A DNA stretch of 27,448 bases. Origin: Chara braunii (Eukaryota; Streptophyta; Charophyceae; Charales; Characeae). The position numbers and the translations under genes are program-made. The DNA lies in assembly GCA_003427395.1 (NCBI GenBank), contig BFEA01000043.1:3166859-3194306 (forward strand), read 5' to 3'. Positions 1 through 9,267 of the stretch are shown piece by piece (within the stretch, counting starts at the first letter, position 1; each line of letters starts with the position of its first letter). The notes under the pieces are model-generated. The model was not told where the DNA came from. It ran no database searches and saw only the letters and a program-made list of their open reading frames with translations.

Positions 1-61
<61 letters not shown>
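1..61. repeat. (CA)n microsatellite, cut by window edge
   Basis: Uninterrupted CA dinucleotides from the first base. The tract ends about 60 bp before the first ribozyme-bearing repeat unit; the other two units also lie just downstream of CA tracts. Confidence 0.97.
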
Positions 62-63
<2 letters not shown>

Positions 64-122
64 CGGGTGTGTGGAGTGGGGTTTATGATTGTGTCAGATT
101 AGTTTCTCAGACTTACTGCCGT

Positions 123-374
123 TCTTGTCAGGGGTTTGGACCAGGTTCAGACGTGCAAGGTTGCAAGGTTGCAAGGTTGGTGTGAGTAAAGTCGACCACT
201 TTTCTCTCTCAAGGATGGGTATTGCTAACTCTGGGCGATCTGGTGAGTCCTTATCCATCAGTCAAATGCATACTTGGCAGACATCAGGGTTCAACCTCCT
301 GATGAGTCAGTGAAAGTCCGACGAAACAGTCTGGCACAGTCACATTTTTCCTGAGCGTATAGCAACTATGACAA
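123..374 (+). repeat. Hammerhead-bearing repeat unit, copy 1
   Basis: This stretch aligns almost end to end with 14917-15172 and its 3' part aligns with 27370-27448. Shared landmarks are a start at TCTTGTCAGGGGTTTGGACC, a block around GTCGACCACTTTTCTCTCTC, a block around GTGAGTCCTTATCCATCAGT and the ribozyme core near the 3' end. It differs from copy 2 by an extra GCAAGGTT unit and scattered substitutions. No protein is encoded. Size and an internal type III ribozyme fold resemble the LTRs of plant retrozymes, but no primer-binding site or polypurine tract was recognised, so the assignment is open. Confidence 0.8.
278..334 (+). ncRNA. Degenerate type III hammerhead ribozyme, copy 1
   Basis: The core CTGATGA lies at 299-305 and GAAA at 323-326. 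Helix II is GTC paired with GAC around a short loop. Helix I can form from AGGG and the CCTC before the core, with a mismatch at the first pair. The helix III 5' strand reads CAGACATC where the better copies have an ACTGTC-like end, so the pair next to the cleavage site is lost. Probably a decayed, inactive copy. Confidence 0.5.
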
Positions 375-375
375 T

Positions 376-1036
376 ATAAACACAGTCAGCTTTCTGGTAT
401 CTCTTCCTGTCCGGTTTCCTTATGTATTTCTTCCCTTTTGGTGTATATCCTTCTTCCTATTTTTTCGAGTACTTACAGTTGTCTAATTGAGCACCCTCAG
501 ATAGTGCCAAAAAGTGGATCATTCCTTCTTTGGAGTGCCCGCAATATTATTAGGGGGCTTCTCTGTCTGGGATGTGTGTGTGTTTCATGGCTGATGACAG
601 ATGCTCGTCAGAGTGACTCCCCGGCTCAGCAGGTGGTGGGAACCAATGGTCTGTGGGTTTCATTCCTATTATGAGTAGGCGATGTGCGACTTTGCTCTGT
701 GTTGGATGTGCAGACTGCCTTGTTTGCACTCCACCGGTGCCTTGCTGCCTTTCCCGCTTTCGTCGATTGTCGTTCTTTGCAAGCTGTTGTGTTCATATGC
801 TGTGGCTGCAGTGTTAGTGTTGCTCAGTGCTTCGCTGCGTTGTTGCCTTGCTGCCCATCCACCTGTTGTGCCTTTCGTGTTCCTTGTTCGTGCGTCGGGT
901 AGTGTGGCTGCTCTCTTGGTGTTGCCTTGTGCTTCCCTGTGTTGTTGCTGTGCTGCTCTTCTGCTTGCCCTGTCGTTCATTGCAGTTGTTTTGGCGTTGT
1001 GCAGTCGAGTTCCTACGGCAGCATTGCCTGGTGACA
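376..1036. other. No gene seen; A-poor segment at about 684-1030
   Basis: No recognisable domain or repeat match was found. From about 684 to 1030 the plus strand is rich in T, G and C and has very few A residues, so several frames stay open over 70-130 codons simply because stop codons need A. The conceptual products are Cys/Leu/Val/Ala-rich without domain motifs, so I do not call a gene. Confidence 0.5.
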
Positions 1037-1420
1037 GAGTACCGACCAAAACCATTAGATCCATACCACACCATTCGTGAGAGTGAGACAAAATACCTAC
1101 CATTCACAAAGTCAGCAACATATCCATTCGTAAAAGTGAGATATAGACGAGAATAAGAACAGGACAGGAGTAGAAAGGAAAGGACGAAGAAGGAGAAGTA
1201 GGGGAAGAGGAAAGCAATACGCATGGATATGACTCTCCTGAACGCGACTCGGTCATAGAAAGGAGAAGAGGAAGAAGGAAAAGTAGGGAAGGAAGAAAGC
1301 AATACGTATGGATACGACTCTCCTGAACGCGGCGTGTACCCAACGTTTCAGATGCAGGGGTCTTAGTTGCGGAGGTACTGTTAAAACGAAGTACCCCGTC
1401 TATATACCTCGTGTACTAAC
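1037..1420. repeat. Dispersed repeat copy A, left part
   Basis: This aligns with 8082-8440. Both begin at GAGTACC(G/A)ACCAAAACCATT, share a purine-rich tract followed by AGCAATACGCATGG, and run to GTACCCCGTCT and a GTACT-AC stretch. Copy A breaks at 1420 and its homology to copy B resumes at 2449, which exposes the 1-kb insertion between them. Copies A and B flank PLE2 in the same orientation. Both can encode a similar short minus-strand peptide ending near LTLTNGYGVDFVNG-like residues, but nothing known. Confidence 0.75.
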
Positions 1421-2443
1421 TGCAATCGGAATCGCTTTCTTTCCCACTTCGCACTCATGCAAACAGATGGCGAATCACACTGGCGCACAGCGCCCACTCA
1501 AAGCTCAGAGATGTGGAAGTCGAAAACACAGTTCAGATACAAGCTCGCTTCAACAGGCTATGGCACATCAGCGCCTGCACAACCCAACTCTCGTCACTCT
1601 GTCCAACACCTCCATTCGCACTCACTCACTCTGGATCACCCTGGATATCCCACACACACACACACACTACTACAAACACACTCATCTATCAACTATGGCG
1701 GCTATGGCCGCTGTCCCTCACTAGCTATGGCTAACTATCTCTTCCAGCCCACTTTGTCTTTGGGCGCTCTGCAGACCACCTCGCACAAGTCGCTCAAGCA
1801 GCACTTCCGCATGGCTTACGCAGGAATGAATGAATGGCTGGGCGCTGCCTCTTGATTTATACTTCTGTAACTCGTTGGTCTGACCCTTTCCCATGCCCTT
1901 GGTGCACACAGTCCCACACGGTACTTGCTCGACTGGACTGTGACTGACTGGGACCGGTACCGCTGACTGCATGGGTTTGCACTGCCAACTCGATGCAGTC
2001 GCACTGCCGACGTAACGCAGTTGGGCTCACCACTTGCCCACTTGCCTCTGTCCAAATGTGAGACAACTTTGAAAGGCCACTTCCGGACTTTCTTCGAAAG
2101 TTCGAAAGGCCACTTCCTGACCTTCCGGAAGTCTGTGGGCTTGGCCTTTCGAACACTGTAGCAGCTACGACCTTGACCTTTCAGGACTGTAGCAGCTACG
2201 ACCTTGACCCTTCAGAAGAGCTACCGCTACGACTTCTAGACTCGCTAAGACCTCTATCCTACAGGTCTACAGATCGAACCCCTACAACCTACGGACCTAT
2301 GACAGCCTACCAACTGTTGTGAATACAAGGTCACGGGTTCAACTCTCGGGGTCGACACAGATATTGTTCACAGGTAAGGTCAGAACTAGGGATCGAGCCC
2401 TGGGATCTGCAGTCGCTACTGCTAACAGGTCTATATTGTTTCA
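1421..2443. mobile_element. Probable solo LTR (TG...CA), about 1.02 kb
   Basis: The sequence is missing from the otherwise collinear copy B (8082-8809), so it is an insertion into copy A. It starts TGCAATCG and ends TTTCA, with TAAC on both sides (1417-1420 and 2444-2447; TAACT if one base is shared). TG...CA ends plus a 4-5 bp target-site duplication are the signature of an LTR; no gag, pol or second LTR is present, as expected after LTR-LTR recombination. Inside are short tandem repeats of CTGTAGCAGCTACGACCTTG (2154-2215) and paired TTCGAAAGG(C) stretches. Strand cannot be set. Confidence 0.7.
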
Positions 2444-2448
2444 TAACT

Positions 2449-2808
2449 AGCCTTAGAGATGCTAAAGTCTATAGAAAAGTCTAGACAACAGAGGCACCAC
2501 CAAAGTTGTCGGAAATACAGGAAACAAACCCTTGTCCTAAACTAAAAGGTACTAGCTTAGAGCCTACCGGTCCAAGACCCACAGCTTGGGACCTCAGGGT
2601 AGGAGCCCTCCGGTCTTTCCAAAACAATTTTGTATTCGATCAATCGATTCGAGTCATCGACCTACAATAACACTTTGGGAGAAAAAAATCATGACGTCTG
2701 CAAAATTTGTTAAACGAACCACCACATATCGAACCTTCACAGTAACGGGAAACATCACCCACTTACAAAAAATCATTTCTTATAAAGGTTTTTGGATTGA
2801 AACCACCA
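2449..2808. repeat. Dispersed repeat copy A, right part
   Basis: It continues the homology to copy B: AGATGCTAAAGTCTATAG matches 8449 onward, then GGTCTTTCCAAAACAA, CGACCTACAATAACACTT and AAAATTTGTTAAA. Its last ~100 bp match 11041-11143, because copy B is interrupted at 8809. The right end abuts the 3' side of PLE2. Confidence 0.75.
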
Positions 2809-3058
2809 GACAATTGACATAAACAACGACACCATAGGTAATGATTCATGAAATACTCTTTCTCCAAAAGCTCCCTTGATCGAGACCACACACATCCAAC
2901 AGAAGAGAACTGGGAAGGTTCTTCATTTGAAAACAATCGACCCCAACAAGTCGGAATTGGAATCGAGTGATCCCAACACCGAGTGAACTTCATGAAGAAA
3001 TTGACCAATGCATTGTCAAAGAAGCTGTCTGGATAATCACGTTTTCAAAGTTAGACCT

Positions 3059-4180
3059 TCAATGTAAACAAAAAGACCAACTCCATTCCAACAACACTCG
3101 TGAATCTCCGAGCCCGGTGAAGAAATAAAAAGTAATTACAACCATCTTTCGTTGACGTCCAAAAAAGGAAGAATAATTATGAATGCTTTGAAAAAATAAC
3201 GGATCATTGATCAAACCACGTTGGTTTTCAGTGCGACAACACAAATACGTTTGCATGGATCTTTCAACATCTTCACCGCACAGTTTACAAAATCCTAACA
3301 TGTTGCCATCATTTATTTGATCCAACATTGAGTTCCTGTCGTAATAAGTATGAAAGAGCTTAATAATTCGTTTCACACTTGACTTCAAAATCTCACAACC
3401 CCGCCAATAGCGCACCAAAAGAGAGACGTCATCCACAATACGAAAACCTTGGACAAGCTACTGTCTTCACCCGAATACAAGGTACGGTCATTATTGCTGT
3501 ATCTAGACTCAAAGTTTCCCCAAATACAGTTATAATGACCGTACCTTGTATTCGGGTGAAGACGGTAGGAATTAGACCCAAGAGATGAGGAAAATAAAAA
3601 TTCAGTGAATGCGCATAGTCGAAAAAACAATACTGGACTGGTCGACTTGCCCATGAGAATACCTATGGTCTGTCAAAGAAAAACAACGGAAACAACAACA
3701 AACGTATTATAAAGTTCAAAGATGACATATGATAGAATAACAAAGAATGTCAACAAAGTTCAACCATCTTCAACTTCACCCTTCGTCAGTTTCACAGTCT
3801 TTGCCCAACCGAAACTTTAGTGAAGCTCTCATCAATCCAGTAATCGATCACCCATCACAAAGCATCTAAAATAGATTGATGCGTCAAGTCCGAAAACATT
3901 TAATTCACATCAAAGAAATCATCAATCATGCAATCATTCTTTCCCATCGATTTGTTCAATGACTCAATGTTAGGAATAAGATCTAAAGTATATCGCAAAT
4001 TGAAGTGTGAAAGTATCGGCAACTTCCATAATAGCAGATTCACTGCATGTGCAACCCTCTCGTTGCGCAATTCACAACTCTCAGGATAAGAAGGACAAAT
4101 GGGATGCCACCGAGCGATGTCCTTGTGTTTCGGTAGACGATAACTCTGACAAAAACCTCCTTTTTGATTCCACTTCCCAA
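3059..4180 (-). pseudogene. PLE2 reverse transcriptase remnant
   Basis: This is a degenerate RT of the Penelope type. From high to low coordinate the minus strand shows: a YRLPKHKD...HPICPSY block (4100-4175) matching PLE1's YIMPKEKD...RPIVPSY; LSHFNLRYTLDLI matching PHFNLRCLNDLS; motif A FFDVN-stop-MFSDLTH (about 3870-3920), where the catalytic Asp survives but a stop follows; motif B GILMGKSTSPVL (about 3620-3665); motif C RIVDDVSLLV (about 3420-3445), with Ile replacing the usual Tyr; and NYSSFFGRQRK matching the FKDFSSF region of PLE1 (about 3150-3180). Stops and at least two frame changes break it, and a MITE separates motifs B and C. It cannot make an active enzyme. Confidence 0.75.
3461..3565. 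mobile_element. TA-flanked fold-back MITE inside the PLE2 RT
   Basis: Two arms of about 45 bp (3458-3502 and 3524-3568) are reverse complements with only about three mismatches and a 21-bp loop. The arms contain TTCACCCGAATACAAGGTAC and its complement. Outermost bases are C(T/C)GTC with TA on both sides (3459-3460 and 3566-3567), the target-site duplication of Tc1/mariner elements and Stowaway-type MITEs. It lies between RT motifs B and C of PLE2. A transcript would fold into a near-perfect hairpin of small-RNA-precursor size. Confidence 0.75.
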
Positions 4181-5498
4181 TCTTATAAAAAAACTAATTA
4201 CAAAAGAGCGTCTTACACTTTTCCAGAACGTATGACTTTGAATCAGTTACCTTCACAAGAGTCGGGTTTTCCAAGAAAAAAATCTTCATCTCGGTGTCGT
4301 AAATATATGGATAAGTTGGGGATAATGGACATACGTATCAACAAGATTGTGCTCAAGAGGAGAATTCACCAGATTACTGAGTCTATTGTGAAATTGTCGA
4401 GCAGAGTTTAAACTACGTGTCTAATAGGGGGAAGTAGATGTGAAACATGGTGACAAATCACAAATATAACAAGAATCCAACATAGGAAGAAAGTAGCATA
4501 AATTGAAAACCTTAAGAATTTTCATTTTGAGACTTGAGATAAAATTGCTAACAGGAGGCTATAAAATATTCTTAGAGTTCCTCATGCATGTTGGGCAAGA
4601 TTCAGAACTCGGTCAAAAGGAAACATGATCTCCATCACGAGTGAAATCAGTATCAATTCCACAACAAATACACGAGAAATCCCCTTCCTTCACCACTCGT
4701 CGAAAATTACCTACAGTCCTGTTTGTGCACTACACTATCCTCGTTCATGTGACTAATACTCTTTTTCATGCTGTCTTAATTTCCAGTCTCGCTATAATGC
4801 TAGCACAAGTGCGTCTAATCTCACTCTTACACAACCGGTCATCGTATGTGATATTGATTACCAAGCGACGAGGAATGAGATTCCAAACCGAGATTGGATT
4901 ATCTTAGATAGAATAACACGTAATCTACCTCGAGAACGTTTCTCTTTGAAAACAACGAACAACAGAAAAGGCGAAGGCCAACTTATCAAAGTCCAAACAA
5001 CACAACTCTAACTTAGAAGATGGGTGAGAAAAAAATAAAGTAAGATGAGGTTTCACATCAAGAGATTTAAAACAGTGAGGCACAATAGAGTGGAAAACCA
5101 ACATTATTCTTTTCTCCAACCATCAACGAGAAGAGCGTAACCGATCCTGCCCATGTGAACAAGATATAATTGAAGAACCATAACATCGTTTTACTACCTT
5201 CCAATTATCAAGAAGTAAGGTTCCACCTCGACATACCACAACAAGTTTATAGATATGCTGATCATGACAAAAATTCAAAATACGAAGCAATCTGGTAGAC
5301 ACGACTCTGATAGGAGAGTGAAATTTCACAAATGACCGACCCAAAGAAGGAACAATATTGGTTCGCCGACTTCTTCACTCTCCTATGTCTTTCGCGCTTA
5401 CCCAACATTGACAACGTCTCTTCTTTAGTTTGTCGTTCGAGTTCAAATCAAAAGAAAAATATGGCATGATTTTTTTTTTTTGTCTCTAAAAAATCCGT
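4181..5498 (-). pseudogene. PLE2 linker between GIY-YIG and RT, heavily decayed
   Basis: In PLE1 about 300 residues separate the GIY-YIG module from the RT core. The matching minus-strand stretch here has several short open segments (for example 5123-5344 and 4925-5119) but no conserved motif I can align. It is assigned only by position. The plus-strand open frame at 4007-4411 overlaps the recognisable minus-strand RT remnant and is not a gene. Confidence 0.4.
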
Positions 5499-5757
5499 TT
5501 TTTTTTTTTTTTTTTTTTTTTTTGCAAACATTTGTGGCAAGTTGGCAACCTGCTATCGGAGGTGATACGAGCATCCTCCAATAGCAAGCGCCAGTTTATA
5601 GATGGCTCCAATCTATTGGTGGGGAGCATCACCTGCTGGAAACCGTGTCTAGCGTCCCACTGACAAGATCGGAGACAATATACCTGGAGGAACAACATTG
5701 ATTGCCCTCTCACGAGGGGATTGACTGCCCGCCCAATTATCAGCCAGGTCACAACAT
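5499..5757 (-). mobile_element. 5'-truncated LINE 3' end with poly(A), minus strand
   Basis: A run of about 25 T (5499-5523) is the complement of a poly(A) tail. About 112 bp beyond it lies CTGGAAACCGTGTCTAGCGTCCC (5636-5658, both halves conserved), which matches the 3' UTR core of the LINE at 25062-25084 in both sequence and distance from poly(A). A third copy is at 9222-9244. Most likely a truncated LINE end, or a SINE sharing that tail, dropped into PLE2. The head end near 5757 and any target-site duplication were not resolved. Confidence 0.5.
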
Positions 5758-5999
5758 GTTTGAAGATGTAGCCATAGGGAGGGTAACAAACTGTCCTCCA
5801 CTCTACCCTAATCTTTCACAGTCATAACCGTGCATAGCAAACCCTAGACCCCCTTCGTGCATAAGGCCACTGCCCAGTTCCGTGATTCTCATTTTCCTCC
5901 AGCGGAGGTCGTCTGCCTACCCTCCCTTATCCTAAGCTATTACCCCGGCAAAGATTATTGTTACAAAATTATATTTGTCAAATTTTTGGCAGAGGTTGG

Positions 6000-6389
6000 T
6001 AACATCTGCGACATATCCGCTTCATTACATCTGCAGATAGGTATGGCCAAGTATTGATAAGCAACACACCGTCCTAATCATCGATAAAATTTCTCATTCT
6101 GACGACAACCCATCATCAGATCTTGATTACTAGCACTGTACACGTGTTCCGCCCATCCGACATCCAGATCCTGACTAGTACAACCAACATACAAGTGGCG
6201 ACACCAAGGAGACACCAACACATACATCAGGGGACCCTTAACATTGCTTTCAACCTCGCAAAACTTCCACCACTCAAAAATGTGAGAAGATGGTTTACCA
6301 ACGAAGGGATTCAGTCCACCAAGAATAAGAGCAATTACCACCAATCGTAACGAGGAATCCAAGGTTTTATCTCGTAGGTATCGAGACAA
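6000..6389 (-). pseudogene. PLE2 GIY-YIG endonuclease module remnant
   Basis: The minus strand encodes MYVLVSPWCRHLYVGCTSQD followed by LDVGWAEHVY. YVL and LYVGCTS fit the GIY and YIG strands and AEH fits the helix that follows. The usual catalytic Arg position appears to be Gly (VGWAEH against KERWSEH in PLE1), which would inactivate it. After a frame stop, YLAIPI aligns with YVAIPI of PLE1. The module precedes the RT on this strand, so the domain order is permuted relative to canonical Penelope, where GIY-YIG is C-terminal. Stops close the frame soon after. Confidence 0.65.
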
Positions 6390-7732
6390 AATCTATCTAA
6401 TACAAATACATGAGCGAGCGATTGACCACAAGCGAGACGCGTTCGGGAGGGACCCTGAGAAGCAGTGGAGTCTCTCCCTTTATTTGCCTCGATGGCATCA
6501 GCATCATCCGAAATCTTTTGAATAGCAGTACCTTTTCCATCCCCAAAAGCCGTGTTGGTTCTCTTCACGATAATCTCTGTGATCGTGCCATGCAACGTCG
6601 AATATATAACTCCCTTTTTTTCACATATCGCAATGACATCGTCCTTAATTAAATTCTGAAACTCCTCTTTCGCTTCCTTAATAAAAGCCTCGTGATTGTT
6701 CTTTGTTGCTCCAGCGACACCGCTAGTGAGCTTCTTCTTCTTTTCTTTGCCAATTTTTCCTCCCTTCGAATAGTCAACCTCTTTCAACTTCTCTCGTAAG
6801 TTCGATTGTGATGTTTGTCTCTTCAGTTCCATCTTTGTCGTCTTCTCCTATATCTTAGCAAGTTCTTCTTCTGCTTCTCTCCATCTGTTCATCTCCTATA
6901 ACCACAACTCCTTCAAGGCATTTACCTCCAGATTGTAGTACTTTCTACATCGCATCCCCCATCGGATGATGCTCCCCTGTAGTTTTCACTGTAGTAGTTT
7001 GACAAGTCTCCTTAGATTGTGTGGAAGGTGATAAAGCCAAACGGCCTTTCTTGTTACCCGATCAAAGTGTCTTCTTTCTCCAAGTTTCAGCCTCCATTAA
7101 CGCTTCCTCACGCATTTTTTCCAACGTGCGGACTTGTTACTCCAGTGATTCCACCTTTTTTTAGTTTCAATCTCTGATCCCATCTTCACCTTCAACTTTG
7201 GTGTTCTCTCATAAGAAGGGCAATTGCATCGTCATCATGATTACGATCCCCCTCGAAGTACTAGCGCTCCCTTGCCCTTGCGCTTGCAAACCTTATAATC
7301 TCTCAACTTATTTCTTGAGATTCACAACCTTTGACTCTTATTGTTCCTTGAGCAACCTGATTGACTAGCATAGCATCATACAACTTACACACGTTGTCAA
7401 ACTTAGCATTCATCTCAAAACTCAATTGTGTGTGAAATTCTTCCGTTTCTTTTTTATCCTTCAGTCTTTTCTCTTCTTCCAATTTCTCTTGTTTTCAACC
7501 TTTTTTCTTCAACTTTCTTGGCGTCTGTCGTGCAATCTGCGTGTCGTAGTGAGTCTTTATCTGAGAAGACTGGTCCACCAACACAACAACACGTTGGTTA
7601 GTTTGAAGCCATCCACCGCCTTTTTGACAAGTGTTCACCGCAACAACAGTTGTCGAAGAAGAAGGATCGAAATTGGATGGCGGAGGAAGAGGTGAGGCAG
7701 GAAGTGGAAGAATTGGAGCTTGAGAAGGGGAA

Positions 7733-7782
<50 letters not shown>

Positions 7783-7899
7783 GCTGTTGTTGTTATTCGA
7801 AACCATCGAATTACAATGAGGACACCAACGTACGAAATGATTGGGATCACCACAGAGAAGGTATGTCAGCACGATAGTAGATGAAGGTATGTGAACCAC
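6335..7899 (-). pseudogene. PLE2 ORF1-like remnant (zinc knuckle, poly-Asn, SAP-like)
   Basis: From 7899 downward the minus strand reads a 134-codon segment containing LCGDPNHFVRWCPHC, a CCHC-type knuckle whose first Cys seems lost, then an Asn run encoded by the ATT repeat, then Pro/Ser-rich sequence. A second segment (6832-6335) is Lys-rich and includes DDVIAICEKKGVIYSTLHG, similar in pattern to the SAP-like ELCKEKNIQYFRKE of PLE1 ORF1. The two parts are in different frames, with a decayed, A/T-rich stretch between. Nucleic-acid binding in a retroelement RNP is inferred from the knuckle and basic character. It is not intact. Confidence 0.5.
7733..7783. repeat. (ATT)n microsatellite
   Basis: About 16 ATT units. 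On the minus strand it reads as AAT codons (Asn) inside the PLE2 ORF1 remnant, so it probably arose by expansion of an Asn tract in that gene. Confidence 0.95.
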
Positions 7900-8081
7900 A
7901 TTTATAATAGTGATGACGTCAACTCAATAAAGCAAACAAAGCCACACAAAACGTAGTCTAATTCCTACGATGGTTACTTCGTGAAATGAAGTGACCATTA
8001 GCGATCGCATTCGATCATTCATTATCACATAATAACAGCACAACCTTCAAGTACAGTGCGAGTTATTTCTTTCAAACGGCG

Positions 8082-8809
8082 GAGTACCAACCAAAACCAT
8101 TAGATCCACACACCACACCATTTGTGAGAGTGAGACAAGATACCAACCATTCACAAAGTCAACACCATATCCATTTGTAAGAGTGAGATATAGACAAGCA
8201 TAAAAACATAACAGGAATGAAAAGGAGGAGAGGAAGGAGGAGAAGTAGGGGAGGAAGAAAGCAATACGCATGGGTACGACTTCTCCCGAATGCAACTCCA
8301 TCATTAGAGGAAAACATGAAGTGTAGGCGGCGTGGACCCAAGATTTCAGCCGCCCGCCAAACAACACTCATCAGGGGTCTCAGTCGCAGAGGTACTGTTG
8401 AAAACGAGTACCCCGTCTGCATACCTTGCGTACTGACGAGCCCTTGCGATGCTCAAGTCTATGGAAAAGTCCAGACACTTGGGACACCAACAAAGTTGTC
8501 TTAAAGCACAGGAATCGAACCCTTTTTTTTTTTTTTTTTTTTGGGGTACAGGAATCGAGCCTTTGTTCTGAACAAAAGAAGTACCAGCTCAGAGCCTGCT
8601 GGTCCAAGAACGGCGCCAGGGGACTGAAGTCTTTCCTATCACACTCAGGCCGGCAACCCACACCTTGGGACCTCCGAACTGAGCCCTTCGGTCTTTCCAA
8701 AACAAATCTTGAAATCTGTATTCAATCAATCTATTCGAACCATCGACCTACAATAACACTTCGGAAGAAAACAGTTACACGACCCGTGCAAAATTTGTTA
8801 AATAACCCA
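8082..8809. repeat. Dispersed repeat copy B, left part
   Basis: It is collinear with copy A (1037-1420 plus 2449-2720) and carries no LTR insertion. It contains a private poly(T) insertion at 8523-8547 and stops at 8809, resuming at 11054. It lies at the 5' side of PLE2 (minus orientation), as copy A lies at the 3' side. Confidence 0.75.
8508..8561 (-). mobile_element. Poly(A)-only retroinsertion with target-site duplication
   Basis: T(20)GGGGT at 8523-8547 is bracketed by ACAGGAATCGAACC (8508-8521) and ACAGGAATCGAGCC (8548-8561). Copy A has the single, uninterrupted version (ACAGGAAACAAACCC). This looks like an extremely 5'-truncated LINE-mediated insertion, little more than a poly(A) tail on the minus strand, with a ~14-bp duplication differing at one base. 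Confidence 0.65.
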
Positions 8810-8974
8810 GGAGCCAATGGGTACACCTCTGAAGTGTTGAAATATAGACCTGAGTTCGAATCCAGATGACGGAACATGACGAGTAAAGCCAAATATCTCT
8901 GAATTGCCTGGGGCTGGTCAGCTCAATGATGACATCTCAAGGCCGTCGCCCTTTATTAAAAAAAAAAAAAAAAA
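8810..8974 (+). mobile_element. tRNA-like SINE with poly(A) tail
   Basis: It begins right after a break in copy B. GAGTTCGAATCC at 8852-8863 is a good RNA polymerase III B box, and GAGCCAATGGGTACACCTC 40 bp upstream is D-arm/A-box-like. The 3' part is GGTCAGCTCAATGATGACAT followed by CCGTCGCCCTTTATT and an A17 run (8958-8974). The same CCGTCGCCCTTTATT ends another tail at 10998-11013, suggesting a tail shared with a partner LINE. The parental tRNA cannot be named. Confidence 0.6.
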
Positions 8975-9094
8975 CTGGGGCCGGTCAGCTCAATGATGAC
9001 ATCTCAAGACCGTCGCCCTTTATTTCAAAAAAAAAAAAAAAAACTGGGGCCAGTCAGCTCAATGATGACATCTCTAGGCCGTCGCCCTTTATTT
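8975..9094 (+). repeat. Two extra tandem copies of the SINE 3' tail
   Basis: After the first tail (8908-8974), near-identical units start at 8975 and 9044, each running CTGGGGCC(G/A)GTCAGCTC to GTCGCCCTTTATT. The first ends in an A17 run and the second in (ATT)n. Period is 67-69 bp. Only the terminal ~50 bp plus poly(A) are repeated, not the head. Confidence 0.85.
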
Positions 9095-9267
9095 ATTATT
9101 ATTATTATTTTTTTGAGAAACATAGCGCTTTTCATTCCAAATGAGACGACCGGAGCCCGGGAACACAGCCCTACATATCAACCCGGTACAAGCTTGCTGA
9201 GGCCAATACTCAGCTTAGGCTCCTGGAAACCGGGTCCAGTGTCCCTTAACGGAGTCTCCAAAAAAAC
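9095..9267 (-). mobile_element. Truncated LINE 3' end, minus strand
   Basis: CTGGAAACCGGGTCCAGTGTCCC at 9222-9244 (each half conserved) is the complement of the 3' UTR core at 25062-25084. About 100 bp to its left is an A-rich tail on the minus strand (T8 plus ATT units, 9095-9120), as in the LINE and the 5.6-kb copy. GGAGTCTCCAAAAAAAC at the right edge matches the complement of GTTTTTTGGGAGACTG at 25022. It lies tail to tail with the SINE tails. Confidence 0.5.

Larger units (their letters stand above)
2823..8060 (-). mobile_element. Old Penelope-like retroelement PLE2 (GIY-YIG before RT)
   Basis: Reading the minus strand from about 8000 down to 3000 gives, in order, an ORF1-like region with a CCHC-like knuckle and poly-Asn, an SAP-like basic segment, a GIY-YIG module, and a Penelope-type RT. 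The RT region is clearly homologous to that of PLE1 at 22.2-23.8 kb. Every coding part carries stops and frameshifts, so the copy is dead and old. It is flanked by copies A and B of an ~800-bp repeat in the same orientation, which may be its long pseudo-LTRs. Later insertions inside it are a MITE (3461-3565) and a poly(A)-tailed LINE end (5499-5757). Exact ends are not determined. Confidence 0.7.

Noticed and set aside
682-1080. 132-codon plus-strand frame rich in Cys, Leu and Val
   Set aside because: Several frames are open together because the strand is almost A-free; no domain and no conservation in repeat copy B.
4007-4411. 134-codon plus-strand frame
   Set aside because: It overlaps the RT remnant on the minus strand, which aligns with PLE1; the plus frame has no recognisable content.
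7650-7877. Tyr-rich plus-strand frame
   Set aside because: Produced by the ATT microsatellite; the Asn-reading minus frame fits the PLE2 ORF1 context.
8330-8385. Minus-strand CTGATGAG...GAAA with GACCC/GGGTC flanks, hammerhead-like
   Set aside because: Helix II does not pair (GUG against GCU) and helix III would be one pair. The matching site in copy A (about 1335-1365) lacks the CTGATGA core, so there is no conservation of the fold.
8811-8870. Genuine tRNA gene
   Set aside because: A B box is present but no acceptor stem or anticodon arm closes; a poly(A)-tailed 3' extension marks it as a SINE.
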